Shown here piece after piece: positions 15,324 to 22,937 of a DNA stretch of 34,772 nt. Both the position numbers and the translations under genes were made by a program. The notes under the pieces were generated by a model. The model made no database searches. It saw nothing but the letters and a program-made list of their open reading frames with translations, and was not told where the DNA came from. Source of the stretch: a bacterium (lineage in GTDB: Bacteria > 4484-113 > JAFGCY01); NCBI GenBank assembly GCA_020849855.1, contig JADZFO010000058.1, positions 1 to 34,772 of the forward strand, given 5' to 3'. Every line of letters starts with the position of its first letter. The first letter of the stretch is position 1.

Positions 15324-16802
15324 ATGCGAAACTGGATGGAAGGCAAGTGGGGCGTCTGCGCACTCATTTTCACTTTTGCCCTCACCATGACTATGTCCGC
15401 GTGCGGCGGCGGCTCGTCTGCGCCCGCACCGGAAACCCCCGGCCAGGGCAACGGCAACCTGCCCGGCCAGCAGCAGACCGGCCAGCTGGGCACCTCGGCC
15501 AACCCGGTCGTGGACTCCAGCTTCAACAAGGCTGACGCCCCGCGCGCCCAGGCTGTCAGCGGTGCCAGCAGCGAAGCCCCGCTGGGTACCAACCCGGCCT
15601 ATGGCATGACCCTGCTCGGCGGCTCGGTGACCGGCCATGAGGCCTCCAAGGCGGGCAGCGTGGCGGTGGTCGTCCCCGGTGACGAAACCCTGCGCGTGCT
15701 GGACATCACCATGATGCACGACGGCGAAGCCGCGGACTTCGCGCTGGAGCACAACGTCTTCACCGAAGGTGAGAACGTGGACCTCTACATGCGTTATGAG
15801 ATGCTCGCGCCGGACACCATCAACCGCCGCTGGGTCTCCAACGCGATCAACCTGGACTACACCGAGACGGATATCCTGCACAGCGCGACCGGCACTTTCA
15901 CCGTCAAGCTGGACTACACCATCCCCTTCGGCACGGCCCGTGAGGATGCGGTCTATACCTACTACCTCGAGGCCAGTGACGGCACCATCGCCGAAAGCCC
16001 GGACTTCCTCTATGACATCCTGTCCGGCGGCGAGTGCGACACCCCGCGCTATCCGGTGGCGGGCGATGCGCAGATGGCCTGGGAAGACCTGATCGTCAAC
16101 AGCGACTACGACTACAACGACTTCGTCGCCAGCATGAACATCACCGAGTGGCGCCTGCAGAGCAGCGGCGATCTGGTTCAGATCCAGTTCACGGTGAAGT
16201 CCCTGGCCCGCGGCGCCGGCTATGACCATGGATGGCAGTTCAATATCGCCTCGGCCTTCCCCGGCGCGAAGGTGACCAGCTCGGTGCAGCAGTACAAGGC
16301 AAGTGGCGTCAAGGCCGGCCCACAGCGCATCTGGCGTTCCAGCCAGGGTACCGACATCCCGGTCTTCACCCAGACCCGCGAAGCCCTGCCCAACCCGCCG
16401 ACCTCCTTCGCCACCAACACCCTTGCCGGGACGAAGTTCATCGACGGCGACTATGCCGTGGTGAACATCATCTTCGACACACCGGTGAAGTCCGGTACCT
16501 GGACCCCGATGCCCTACAACCCGCAGCTGAAGGTCTATGCCTCCAGCAGCTCGGTCTACAACATCGGCCTGTGGCGCCAGAAGGGCGACGCGGTGGACAC
16601 CAACGGCCGCCCGCTGGCCTTCATCGTGCCGGCGACCTATGCCTGGCCGCTTGAGTTCAAGCGCATCTGGACCGTCTACCCCGGCTTCAACAACTGGGTG
16701 AACTGGGTCAATGACCGAAACCCCAACAGCCCCGCGCCGAGCCCGCTGTGGTTCAACACCGCCCCGGTGCGTGACAGCTTCCAGCGCAGTCTCTTCAACT
16801 AG
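15324..16802 (+). CDS. LruC-domain lipoprotein, paralogue 1
   Basis: 492 residues. GGAGG at 15312-15316 sets the ATG start. The signal peptide ends in lipobox MSAC (Cys27), followed by GGGSS. The motif GQGNGNLPGQQ lies at 40-50 and EAPLGTNPAYGM at about 84-95. The central LruC domain is marked by GDAQMAWEDLIVNSDYDYND (Asp261, Asp263, Asn265, Asp266), an acidic pattern that could bind calcium. The second half has WQFNIASAFPGA, DIPVFTQTREALP and RPLAFIVPATYAWPLE, which are shared with the other three copies. LruC domains occur on exported proteins of Leptospira, Bacteroidetes, Vibrio and others; their function is poorly known. The C-terminus (FQRSLFN) is the most divergent of the four. An outer-membrane or surface location is likely. 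Confidence 0.9.
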   Translation: MRNWMEGKWGVCALIFTFALTMTMSACGGGSSAPAPETPGQGNGNLPGQQQTGQLGTSANPVVDSSFNKADAPRAQAVSGASSEAPLGTNPAYGMTLLGGSVTGHEASKAGSVAVVVPGDETLRVLDITMMHDGEAADFALEHNVFTEGENVDLYMRYEMLAPDTINRRWVSNAINLDYTETDILHSATGTFTVKLDYTIPFGTAREDAVYTYYLEASDGTIAESPDFLYDILSGGECDTPRYPVAGDAQMAWEDLIVNSDYDYNDFVASMNITEWRLQSSGDLVQIQFTVKSLARGAGYDHGWQFNIASAFPGAKVTSSVQQYKASGVKAGPQRIWRSSQGTDIPVFTQTREALPNPPTSFATNTLAGTKFIDGDYAVVNIIFDTPVKSGTWTPMPYNPQLKVYASSSSVYNIGLWRQKGDAVDTNGRPLAFIVPATYAWPLEFKRIWTVYPGFNNWVNWVNDRNPNSPAPSPLWFNTAPVRDSFQRSLFN

Positions 16803-16812
16803 TTTCCATAGG

Positions 16813-16855
16813 GGGGCGGAGCAGGCGGCCACGGATGGCTGTCTGGCTCCGCCCC
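16813..16855 (+). terminator. Hairpin after LruC paralogue 1
   Basis: GGGGCGGAGC (16813-16822) pairs perfectly with GCTCCGCCCC (16846-16855), starting ten bases after the stop codon. The loop is 23 bases long and there is no T-run, so it may act as an mRNA-stabilising hairpin or a weak terminator. Confidence 0.45.
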
Positions 16856-17413
16856 TCAGCTGCTCACTAGCCCTGCCAGGCGCTGTTAACAGGTCAGTTG
16901 ACTAAGTTTCGAACTTGATATAGCCAATCTGTTGTTAGGTGATTCTCTACTGATTTAATGATTCGTTAACCTATGTCCAGAAAAGATAGGCACACCATGT
17001 TGATAGTGCATCCTCCTTCAATGCCCGGCAGTGTTGTCGCGCTGGCAGTTGGAGCCTCTTCCCAGTCCTGCAAAGCTGTCTGCATAGTCCTGACTGCAGC
17101 GGGCCAGAGCCTGATCGCAGAGTCAGGCAGCAAGCTCAGAATGGCACTTAGGATAGCGAATAATTTGGTTACAGCGGACACAAAATCAAGGCTTGCTACT
17201 GCCTCATTACTTAATCTGAGCCTGTATTGTTCTAATTTGAACCAGAAACAGATTCAAAATATTTACTCCAGCTCTGATTAAACCAAAAGTCTGGTTAAAC
17301 GACTTTATTTTCCCTTTCTCGCCGATATAGTCTGCCCGGCTGTGCTTGGGGGCGGGCCGCTGCCTTGGCCTCCCGAGCTGTTATCACCCTGTTCGCTGAG
17401 GAAGGAGGAAGGC
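16856..17413. other. Gene-free AT-rich leader region of LruC paralogue 2
   Basis: This stretch of about 560 bases is AT-richer than the genes around it. The open frames in it (16973-17281 on +, 16966-17181 on -) have no ribosome binding site and no family resemblance. Near its end, AACCA-AAAGTC-TGGTT (about 17281-17296) can form a small hairpin followed by a T-rich run, just upstream of the putative promoter. Confidence 0.5.
17304..17331 (+). promoter_or_regulatory. Possible promoter of LruC paralogue 2
   Basis: TATAGT (17326-17331) with TTTATT (17304-17309) 16 bases upstream, about 80 bases before the start at 17414. The -35 match is weak. The distance to the start codon is similar to that for paralogue 1. 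Confidence 0.35.
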
Positions 17414-18925
17414 ATGCATTCTGTGGGCACTATGCGCCTTTGGCTGCTGCTTGTACTGACCATGCTGGCCCTGGCCAGCTGCGGCGGAGGCGGAGCCTCT
17501 GCACCGGATCCCCAGGACACCGACAAGCCCGGTCAGGGCAGCGGTAACCTGCCGGGCCAGCAGAAGCCGGATCCCGTCGGCGGCGGCCCCGAGTGGCTGC
17601 TCAGCCCCGTTGGCGATGTCGACGCGGTCAATGCGCCGCTTGGCACCAACCCCGCCTATGACATGCAGCTGCTTGGCGGCGAGGTCACCGGCAACGAGCC
17701 CGCCCGCACCAGCAGCGTGCTGGTCGGTCCGGCGATCGGCGACTTCAACCCCCTGGGCATCGTGATGATGCACGACGGCGAAGCGCCCAACTGGAGCCTG
17801 ACCTCCAACACCTTCACGGAGGGCGAGCCGGTTGACCTGTACATGAAGTACGAGGTTCCGGCCACCGACTTCCTGCTGGACCGCCGCTGGATCAGTGCCA
17901 AGATCAATCTTGACCTGACCGAGGCCAATATCAGCCACCCGACGGCGAACATCTACATCGTTAAGCTGGACTGGAACATCCCCATGGGTACCAAGGGCCA
18001 GAGCGGTGTCTTCAACTACACGCTGAAGCATGAAGATGTGACCAAGCCCTCGCCCAACTTCAACTACAACATCGTCGGCACCGTGGCGGTGACCACTTCG
18101 CGTTACCCGGTCAGCGGCGACGCCCAGATTGCCTGGGAAGACCTGCTGGTCAACTCCGACTATGACTACAACGATTTCGTGGCCCGGATGAACATCAAGG
18201 AGTGGCGCCGCGATTCCGACGATGCCCTGCTGCAGATCGACTTCGTGGTCAAGGCCCTGGCGCGCGGCGCCGGCTATGGCGCGGACTGGCAGTTCAACAT
18301 CAGCAACGCCTTCCCCGGCGCCAAGGTGACGGCCAGCGTTAAGCAGTTCAAGAAGAACGGCACCCTGCGCCACCAGACCATCTGGAAGTCCAGCAACGGC
18401 ACTGACCTGCCGGTCTTCACCCCGACCAGCGAGGCCCTGCCTGCGCCGAACGGCACCTGGGCCACCAACACCGTTTCCGGCACGCCCTATGTTGAGGGTG
18501 ACTACGCCCAGGTGACAATCGTCTTTGACCAGCCCTTCACCGGCACGGCCCTGCCGATGCCTTACAACCCCCTGCTGAAGGTCACCGCAAACAGCGGACA
18601 GGTCTACAGCATCGGCATCTGGAAGACCAAGGGCGACACCGTGGACACCCAGGGCAACCCGCTGGTCGATGACCAGGGCCGTCCGCTGGCCTTCGTGGTG
18701 CCCTATACCTATGCCTGGCCCCTCGAGCAGGAGCCGGCCTGGAACGCCTATTCCGGCTACTGGGCCTGGGCCAACTGGATCAACAATACTGGCAGCCAGC
18801 CCAACAGCTACTGGTATCAGCAGGCGCCTTCCACTCCCAGCAAGGCCTACAGTCGCGGAAAGTTCACCGGTACCGGCAAGGACTACAACCAGCAGGACGC
18901 CGGGAACCATGACGGCGACGACTAA
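17414..18925 (+). CDS. LruC-domain lipoprotein, paralogue 2
   Basis: 503 residues. I chose ATG 17414 because GGAGG at 17404-17408 lies five bases upstream; the open frame back to 17342 would put 24 residues before the signal peptide. ATG 17432 is a weaker alternative. The signal peptide ends LASC (Cys23) and is followed by GGGGASAPD. GQGSGNLPGQQ lies at 40-50, the same position as in paralogue 1. Then come NAPLGTNPAYDM, the LruC core WEDLLVNSDYDYNDF (about 241-255), WQFNISNAFPGA and RPLAFVVPYTYAWPLE. The C-terminus SKAYSRGKFTGTG is followed by a short Asp/Asn-rich extension not found in paralogues 3 and 4. It is monocistronic, with its own terminator. Confidence 0.9.
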   Translation: MHSVGTMRLWLLLVLTMLALASCGGGGASAPDPQDTDKPGQGSGNLPGQQKPDPVGGGPEWLLSPVGDVDAVNAPLGTNPAYDMQLLGGEVTGNEPARTSSVLVGPAIGDFNPLGIVMMHDGEAPNWSLTSNTFTEGEPVDLYMKYEVPATDFLLDRRWISAKINLDLTEANISHPTANIYIVKLDWNIPMGTKGQSGVFNYTLKHEDVTKPSPNFNYNIVGTVAVTTSRYPVSGDAQIAWEDLLVNSDYDYNDFVARMNIKEWRRDSDDALLQIDFVVKALARGAGYGADWQFNISNAFPGAKVTASVKQFKKNGTLRHQTIWKSSNGTDLPVFTPTSEALPAPNGTWATNTVSGTPYVEGDYAQVTIVFDQPFTGTALPMPYNPLLKVTANSGQVYSIGIWKTKGDTVDTQGNPLVDDQGRPLAFVVPYTYAWPLEQEPAWNAYSGYWAWANWINNTGSQPNSYWYQQAPSTPSKAYSRGKFTGTGKDYNQQDAGNHDGDD

Positions 18926-18957
18926 CAGATCATTGAAACCTTGAACGAAGCATCAAA

Positions 18958-18983
18958 GGGCGCCGCAAGGCGCCCTTTTATTT
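18958..18983 (+). terminator. Intrinsic terminator of LruC paralogue 2
   Basis: GGGCGCC (18958-18964), loop GCAA, GGCGCCC (18969-18975), then TTTTATTT. It starts 33 bases after the stop codon and is a textbook rho-independent terminator. Confidence 0.9.
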
Positions 18984-19142
18984 AGTTCGGCTTAAGGCAG
19001 TAATTAGATCTATTCAAAGCTGGATTAAGCGCCCACGCGGGGGCTTGCGCCTCGTTATATTCCCCCCGGCAGACGCGCGGAAGCGTTCATTTGTGCGCAA
19101 GGTGCGGCTGGTCCATCTTGCACAATTGGTAGGGAGGAAGCT

Positions 19143-20609
19143 ATGCGCCACTCACGTGGGCCCGCATCGGGTCTGCTTCTGCTCGCGCTGCTACTGATGC
19201 TCACGCTCGTGTCCTGCGGTGGCGGTTCATCCGCCCCCGATCCGGACAACGGCAATAACCCCGGGCAGGGCAATGGCCAGCTGCCGGGGCAGCAAAACGG
19301 CAACGGTAATGTGTCAACCGCCCCCTGGAAGGCCCAGGCGCCCGGCGATGTCCATGCCGACGAAGCCCCGCTGGGCACCAACCCGGCCTATGGTATGACC
19401 CTGCTGGGCGGCGAGACCAGCTTTGACGGCTCGCACAGCGCCAGCGCGATCATCATCGGCGGCGACCCCGACTTCAACATCATCGATCTGACGATGGCGA
19501 AGGACGGCATCGCGGCGAACTTTGATCTAAGCAGCGCCACTTTCAACGAGGGCGAGCCAGTCGACCTGTGGATCAAGTATGAGACCACCGGTATCAACAT
19601 GGACATCAGCCGGCACTGGGTCTCCAGCCTGCTGAACCTGAACGTCACCGAGTCCACGGTGGCGCATCCCAACGTGGGCACCTACACGGCCAAGCTGGAC
19701 TGGAACATCCCCATGGGCACCGCCGGCAAGAACGGCAACTTCAACTTCGACCTGACCTGGAACGCGGTCAACAAGGTCAGCCCGAACTTCCCCTTCAACA
19801 TCACCGGCACTGTGCCCAATACCCAGGAGCGCTATCCGCTGACCGGCGATGCACAGATCGCCTATGAGGACCTGCTGACGAACTCGGACTATGACTACAA
19901 CGACTTCGTCTGCAAGATGAACATGACTGAGTGGCGCCGCAACAGCGACGACGCCCTGATCGAGGTCGACTTCACAGTCAAGGCTCTGGCCCGCGCGGCC
20001 GGCTATAACGCCGCCTGGCAGTTCAACATCAGCAACGCCTTCCCGGGCGCCCAGGTGACGGCGATCGTCAAGCAGTACTACGCTAACGGCACCCTGCGCC
20101 ACACCACCAACTGGAGCAGCAGCAACGGCACGGACCTGCCGGTCTTCACGCCGACCCGCGACGCCCTGCCGAACCCGCCGGGCAGCTATGCCACCAACGG
20201 CATCGCCGGCACCCAGTTCGTGGATGGCGACTACGCCACCGTGCAGATCTTCTTCAACCAGCCCTTCACCGGCGAAGCAATGGCGATGCCCTACAACCCG
20301 CTGCTGAAGGTGACCGCCAGCCAGAGCAATGTCTACAGCATCGGCATCTGGAAGCAGCTTGGCGACACGGTGGACACGCAGGGCAACCAGCTGGTTGACG
20401 TTAACGGCCGCCCGCTGGCCTTCGTGGTCCCCGTGACCTATGCCTGGCCGCTGGAGGGCATCAACGCCTGGAACGCCTACAGCACCTACAATGCCTGGGC
20501 GAACTGGATCAAGGGCACCGGGCAGCAGCCCAGCAGCCCCTGGTACAACAATCCGCCCACTACGCCAAGCAAGGCCTACAGCCGCGACAAGTTCACGCCT
20601 TATCCCTAA
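19143..20609 (+). CDS. LruC-domain lipoprotein, paralogue 3
   Basis: 488 residues. GGAGG at 19134-19138 sets the ATG. Lipobox LVSC (Cys25), then GGGSSAPDPD. GQGNGQLPGQQ lies at 41-51 and EAPLGTNPAYGM at about 74-85. The LruC core AYEDLLTNSDYDYNDF is at about 240-255, WQFNISNAFPGA follows, then DLPVFTPTRDALP and RPLAFVVPVTYAWPLE. The protein ends SKAYSRDKFTPYP, almost the same ending as the inverted paralogue 4. In the leader, TTGTGC and GCACAA (about 19090-19120) can pair. No other gene shares its transcript: terminators lie on both sides. The short 18984-19142 gap must hold its promoter (TTATAT at about 19054 is a candidate -10). Confidence 0.9.
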   Translation: MRHSRGPASGLLLLALLLMLTLVSCGGGSSAPDPDNGNNPGQGNGQLPGQQNGNGNVSTAPWKAQAPGDVHADEAPLGTNPAYGMTLLGGETSFDGSHSASAIIIGGDPDFNIIDLTMAKDGIAANFDLSSATFNEGEPVDLWIKYETTGINMDISRHWVSSLLNLNVTESTVAHPNVGTYTAKLDWNIPMGTAGKNGNFNFDLTWNAVNKVSPNFPFNITGTVPNTQERYPLTGDAQIAYEDLLTNSDYDYNDFVCKMNMTEWRRNSDDALIEVDFTVKALARAAGYNAAWQFNISNAFPGAQVTAIVKQYYANGTLRHTTNWSSSNGTDLPVFTPTRDALPNPPGSYATNGIAGTQFVDGDYATVQIFFNQPFTGEAMAMPYNPLLKVTASQSNVYSIGIWKQLGDTVDTQGNQLVDVNGRPLAFVVPVTYAWPLEGINAWNAYSTYNAWANWIKGTGQQPSSPWYNNPPTTPSKAYSRDKFTPYP

Positions 20610-20642
20610 AGTCGCGGCAGACACAACACGCAAAATGACAAG

Positions 20643-20675
20643 CAGCGCCCCGGGAAACCGGGGCGCTGTGCTTTT
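20643..20675 (+). terminator. Intrinsic terminator of LruC paralogue 3
   Basis: CAGCGCCCCGG (20643-20653), loop GAAA, CCGGGGCGCTG (20658-20668), followed by TGCTTTT. An 11-bp perfect stem with a GNRA-type tetraloop, about 34 bases after the stop. Confidence 0.88.
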
Positions 20676-20713
20676 CAGCCCGCAAGAAACCGATCTGCGC
20701 GCTTACCTGCAAT

Positions 20714-20740
20714 CTGCTGCGCCAGGTGCTTGCGCAGCAG
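20714..20740. promoter_or_regulatory. 9-bp perfect hairpin upstream of the dinB-type gene
   Basis: CTGCTGCGC (20714-20722) pairs with GCGCAGCAG (20732-20740) across nine bases, just ahead of the palindrome at 20750. No T-run follows. It may be a second terminator for upstream transcription or part of a regulatory region. Confidence 0.35.
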
Positions 20741-20749
20741 CGGGAGTTC

Positions 20750-20775
20750 ATGTATACTCAGTCAGTACTATACAT
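20750..20775. promoter_or_regulatory. Palindromic operator-like site before the DinB-family gene
   Basis: ATGTATA (20750-20756) and TATACAT (20769-20775) form an inverted repeat in a conspicuously AT-rich patch, with AGTACT inside. It lies 12 bases before the start codon, and TATACT (20753-20758) could be part of a -10 element. Such a layout suggests repression by a dimeric regulator of the PadR, MarR or TetR type; no such regulator gene is in the window. Confidence 0.45.
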
Positions 20776-20787
20776 ATGTGAGGTAGT

Positions 20788-21285
20788 ATGATGTTCACCC
20801 AGCAGGGACTGCTGCGTTACCACGAGATGGCCCATGAGGGCCTCGGGCGCCTGCATACGCATCTGGCCGGCCTGCCGGGCGAGCTGCTGACCCGCCCGCT
20901 GGAGGGCTTCGGCCTGCCCTCTATCTCCGCCCAGCTGACCCATGCTTATAACGTTGAGCGCTTCTGGGTCCAGGCGGCGCAGGGCAGCGCGCTGGAGCTG
21001 GACTGGGAGCGCGCGGCGGCGGATATGGCCGAGCTGGAGCAGTTGAAGAAGGAGGCCTTCCAGGCCACCCGGCGCTATCTGGCCTCGCGCAGCGCCGAGC
21101 AGCTCAACGTGCCGACCGAGGTGGACGACTGCGGCTACAAGGCCAGCGGCATTCCCGGCGAGATGATCCTGCACCTGATGACCCATGCCTACCACCACAA
21201 GGGCCAGGCGGCGGCGATGTGCCGCATGCTCGGCCACCCGGCGCCGATGAGCGACATGGTCTGGATCGAGCTGCAGCTCATGTAG
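20788..21285 (+). CDS. DinB/YfiT-family putative metal-dependent protein
   Basis: 165 residues. Two adjacent ATGs (20788, 20791) follow GAGG at 20780-20783; the second has the better spacing. The protein is a four-helix-bundle DinB-type protein: ISAQLTHAYNVERFW supplies His52 and ILHLMTHAYHHKGQ supplies His133 and His137, the three-histidine metal site of the family. The ending AMCRMLGHPAP is typical. Members include metal-dependent thiol transferases and many proteins of unknown function. The upstream AT-rich palindrome suggests regulated expression. It is not linked to the LruC genes by transcript, because a strong terminator precedes it. Confidence 0.88.
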   Translation: MMFTQQGLLRYHEMAHEGLGRLHTHLAGLPGELLTRPLEGFGLPSISAQLTHAYNVERFWVQAAQGSALELDWERAAADMAELEQLKKEAFQATRRYLASRSAEQLNVPTEVDDCGYKASGIPGEMILHLMTHAYHHKGQAAAMCRMLGHPAPMSDMVWIELQLM

Positions 21286-21323
21286 CTGAAACGCCGTGAG
21301 CAGGTCAAGGAAAGAGCGGAGCG

Positions 21324-21344
21324 CGGGACTGCGTCCCGTCACTT
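21324..21344 (+). terminator. Weak terminator-like hairpin after the DinB-family gene
   Basis: CGGGAC-TGC-GTCCCG (21324-21338) is a 6-bp stem 39 bases after the stop, followed by TCACTTT. The T-run is poor. Confidence 0.35.
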
Positions 21345-21407
21345 TGGAATCCGATCCAAACCGAGCTATCCAATCCAGCAGAGTTCAACCGAGACACTGC
21401 AGAGGAG

Positions 21408-21434
21408 GTAGGGGCGCACAGAGTGCGCCCGGCC
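21408..21434 (-). repeat. 27-base palindromic unit, inverted copy of 21711-21737
   Basis: The 27 bases here (GTAGGGGCGCACAGAG...) are the exact reverse complement of 21711-21737, and 26 of them match 6409-6434. The two copies form an inverted pair enclosing about 275 bases (21435-21710) that contain a terminator-like hairpin and another imperfect inverted repeat (GGAGCGCGGGC near 21470 and GCCCGCGCTCC near 21567), but no convincing gene. Confidence 0.8.
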
Positions 21435-21474
21435 CAAAGCACGTCTGCCGGGACGGTGAACGAAGGCGCGGAGC

Positions 21475-21509
21475 GCGGGCTGCTGGCAAAGCCAGAGCCC
21501 GCTTTCTTT
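21475..21509 (+). terminator. Terminator-like two-step hairpin in the gene-free region
   Basis: GCGGGCT pairs with AGCCCGC (21475-21481 / 21496-21502) and, inside, CTGGC pairs with GCCAG (21483-21487 / 21491-21495) around an AAA loop. TTTCTTT follows directly. It could terminate read-through from the DinB-family gene. Confidence 0.6.
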
Positions 21510-21710
21510 GGGGTTCGGGGCTTTCCTTGTTCCAGGGAGACAAGCGGGCCCATGCTGCGCATGCGGCCCGCGCTCCGAGTCTTCGTTCAGCTTTGCGAAA
21601 GTCTGAAGGAGCGCGAGCCATTCAAAGGAGAACGGACTCTCGGTGAAACTCGGTTGACTCGGCTGACTCCTTTTGGATCGGAATCATCTGCCGCGTTGCA
21701 GCTCGCCGAT

Positions 21711-22019
21711 GGCCGGGCGCACTCTGTGCGCCCCTACAAGAAGGGCGCACATCCATGCGCCCCTACAGGAAGGGCGCACTTCCATGCGCCCCTACAAGAA
21801 GGGCGCACATCCATGCGCCCCTACAGGAAGGGCGCACTTCCATGCGCCCCTACAGGAAGGGCGCACTTCCATGCGCCCCTACAGGAAGGGCGCACATCCA
21901 TGCGCCCCTACAGGAAGGGCGCACATCCATGCGCCCCTACGAGCCGGGCGGACATCCGTCTGCCCCTACAGGAAGGCGCACTTTCATGCGCCCCAAAAGC
22001 AGGGCGGGGAGGGCCCTGC
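21711..22019 (+). repeat. 29-bp tandem array of palindromic units
   Basis: Unit 1 (from 21715, 28 bases, loop TCTG) is the dispersed palindrome also seen at 6409 and 21408. It is followed head to tail by units starting at 21743, 21772, 21801, 21830, 21859, 21888, 21917 and 21946, each 29 bases: GGGCGCAC, A/TTCCA, TGCGCCCC, TACAG/AGAA. The last regular unit reads GGGCGGAC...GTCTGCCCC, a compensated pair of changes that keeps the stem. Degenerate units run to about 22019, the final one a GCAGGGC/GCCCTGC hairpin. There are no unique spacers, so this is not a CRISPR. Because 29 is not a multiple of three, all three forward frames stay open across it; those ORFs are not genes. Confidence 0.9.
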
Positions 22020-22064
22020 CTCTACGGGCAGGTGCATGTCAAAGCGCGGCGCAAGAGCGATTAC

Positions 22065-22937
22065 CTAGCTGCTCAGGGTGATTCCGCCGTTACCCGACTC
22101 GATCTTCAGGCTGGCGCTGCCGCTGCCCAGGCTGCCGCTGGCGCTCTGGCTGACCATCTCGCCCTGCACTGTTCCGGATACCTGCTGCAGGGTGATCTGG
22201 CCGATGCTGGTCTGCGCCTCGTAGCTCACGCTGGACGCCGGGTCCAGCTTCAGGCGCAGGCCGCCGTTGCCCAGTTTGATCTGATGGCTGCCCTTAAGCA
22301 GCTTCAGCTCGCCTTCCAGTGAGCCATTGCCAATGCTCAGCAGGCTCTCGCTGGGGCTGCCGCTGAGGCGCAGCGAGCCGTTGCCGATGTCCACGCTCAG
22401 CCTGCCGTCGCAGTGCAGCTCAGCCGAGCCGTCGCCAAGGCGCAGCTCCAGATCGCTACCGGGCGGCAGCGTGATGCTCAGCTTCAACTGCGGCCGCTGC
22501 GAACCTGGCGGGCCACTGTACTCATCGTCGATCAGCAGGGCCGCGCCCTCCGGCTGCAGGCGGATAAGCAAGGTCTCGGGCCCAGCCGCATTGCCGGACT
22601 CTGCGCTGCTGATGGTCCAGCTGGCCAGGGCCGCCGCGCCCGCTGCTGCTGGAACGACGCTCAGCTCGGCCATGTCCAGGTCCAGGCGCAGGCTTTTCAG
22701 CCCGCTGAGATCCTTCTCGCCCTTGAGCTCCCGCAGCGGCTGCACGGCTTCCTCCTGAGCAGTCTCCTTCTCAGGCCGCGCCTCAAGCGCCGCATCACCC
22801 GGCGCGGCGCCGGAGTCCGAGACCTTGTCCGCGGGGCAGGCGCTGAGCAGGCAAAGGCCAGCCAGCAGGGCGGCGCACAGCACGCCGCTCAGGGACTGGC
22901 GCAGCCCATGCTTCATAGACAAACGGATGTGTTTCAA
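22065..22937 (-). CDS. Lipoprotein with a toastrack-like (DUF4097-type) beta domain
   Basis: 290 residues. Start is TTG 22937: AGGAGGT lies seven to eight bases upstream and the TTG overlaps the TGA stop of the cysteine desulfurase gene (TTGA). An ATG seven codons later has no binding site. The signal peptide ends LLSAC (Cys34). An Ala/Glu-rich linker follows, then a beta-rich region: LRLDLDMAELSVVPA, LKLSITLPPGSDLELRLGDG, and repeated NGSLRLSG / NGSLEGEL / NGGLRLKL strands up to the C-terminus ESGNGGITLSS. Regular Gly-Asn-Gly turns and alternating hydrophobics match toastrack or adhesin-head type beta-solenoids, which I infer from pattern only. Translational coupling to a cysteine desulfurase is odd for a lipoprotein. 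Confidence 0.75.
   Translation of the reverse strand: MKHIRLSMKHGLRQSLSGVLCAALLAGLCLLSACPADKVSDSGAAPGDAALEARPEKETAQEEAVQPLRELKGEKDLSGLKSLRLDLDMAELSVVPAAAGAAALASWTISSAESGNAAGPETLLIRLQPEGAALLIDDEYSGPPGSQRPQLKLSITLPPGSDLELRLGDGSAELHCDGRLSVDIGNGSLRLSGSPSESLLSIGNGSLEGELKLLKGSHQIKLGNGGLRLKLDPASSVSYEAQTSIGQITLQQVSGTVQGEMVSQSASGSLGSGSASLKIESGNGGITLSS

Noticed and set aside
16966-17281. Small ORFs on both strands in the leader of LruC paralogue 2
   Set aside because: No ribosome binding sites, overlapping on opposite strands in an AT-rich regulatory region.
15255-20633. Long minus-strand ORFs opposite the LruC genes (about 525, 508 and 368 codons)
   Set aside because: They mirror the GC-rich plus-strand genes, have Val/Gly/Asp/His-rich composition typical of antisense frames, and no binding sites or domains.
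21711-22019. CRISPR-like appearance of regularly spaced palindromes
   Set aside because: Units are contiguous with no unique spacers, and there are no cas genes in the window.
21423-22322. Three overlapping forward ORFs encoding 29-residue repeats rich in HAPLQEGRTSMRPY
   Set aside because: They are the three reading frames of the 29-bp DNA repeat; the period is not a multiple of three, so one repeat serves all frames. No ribosome binding site, and the longest runs into the antisense of the lipoprotein gene.
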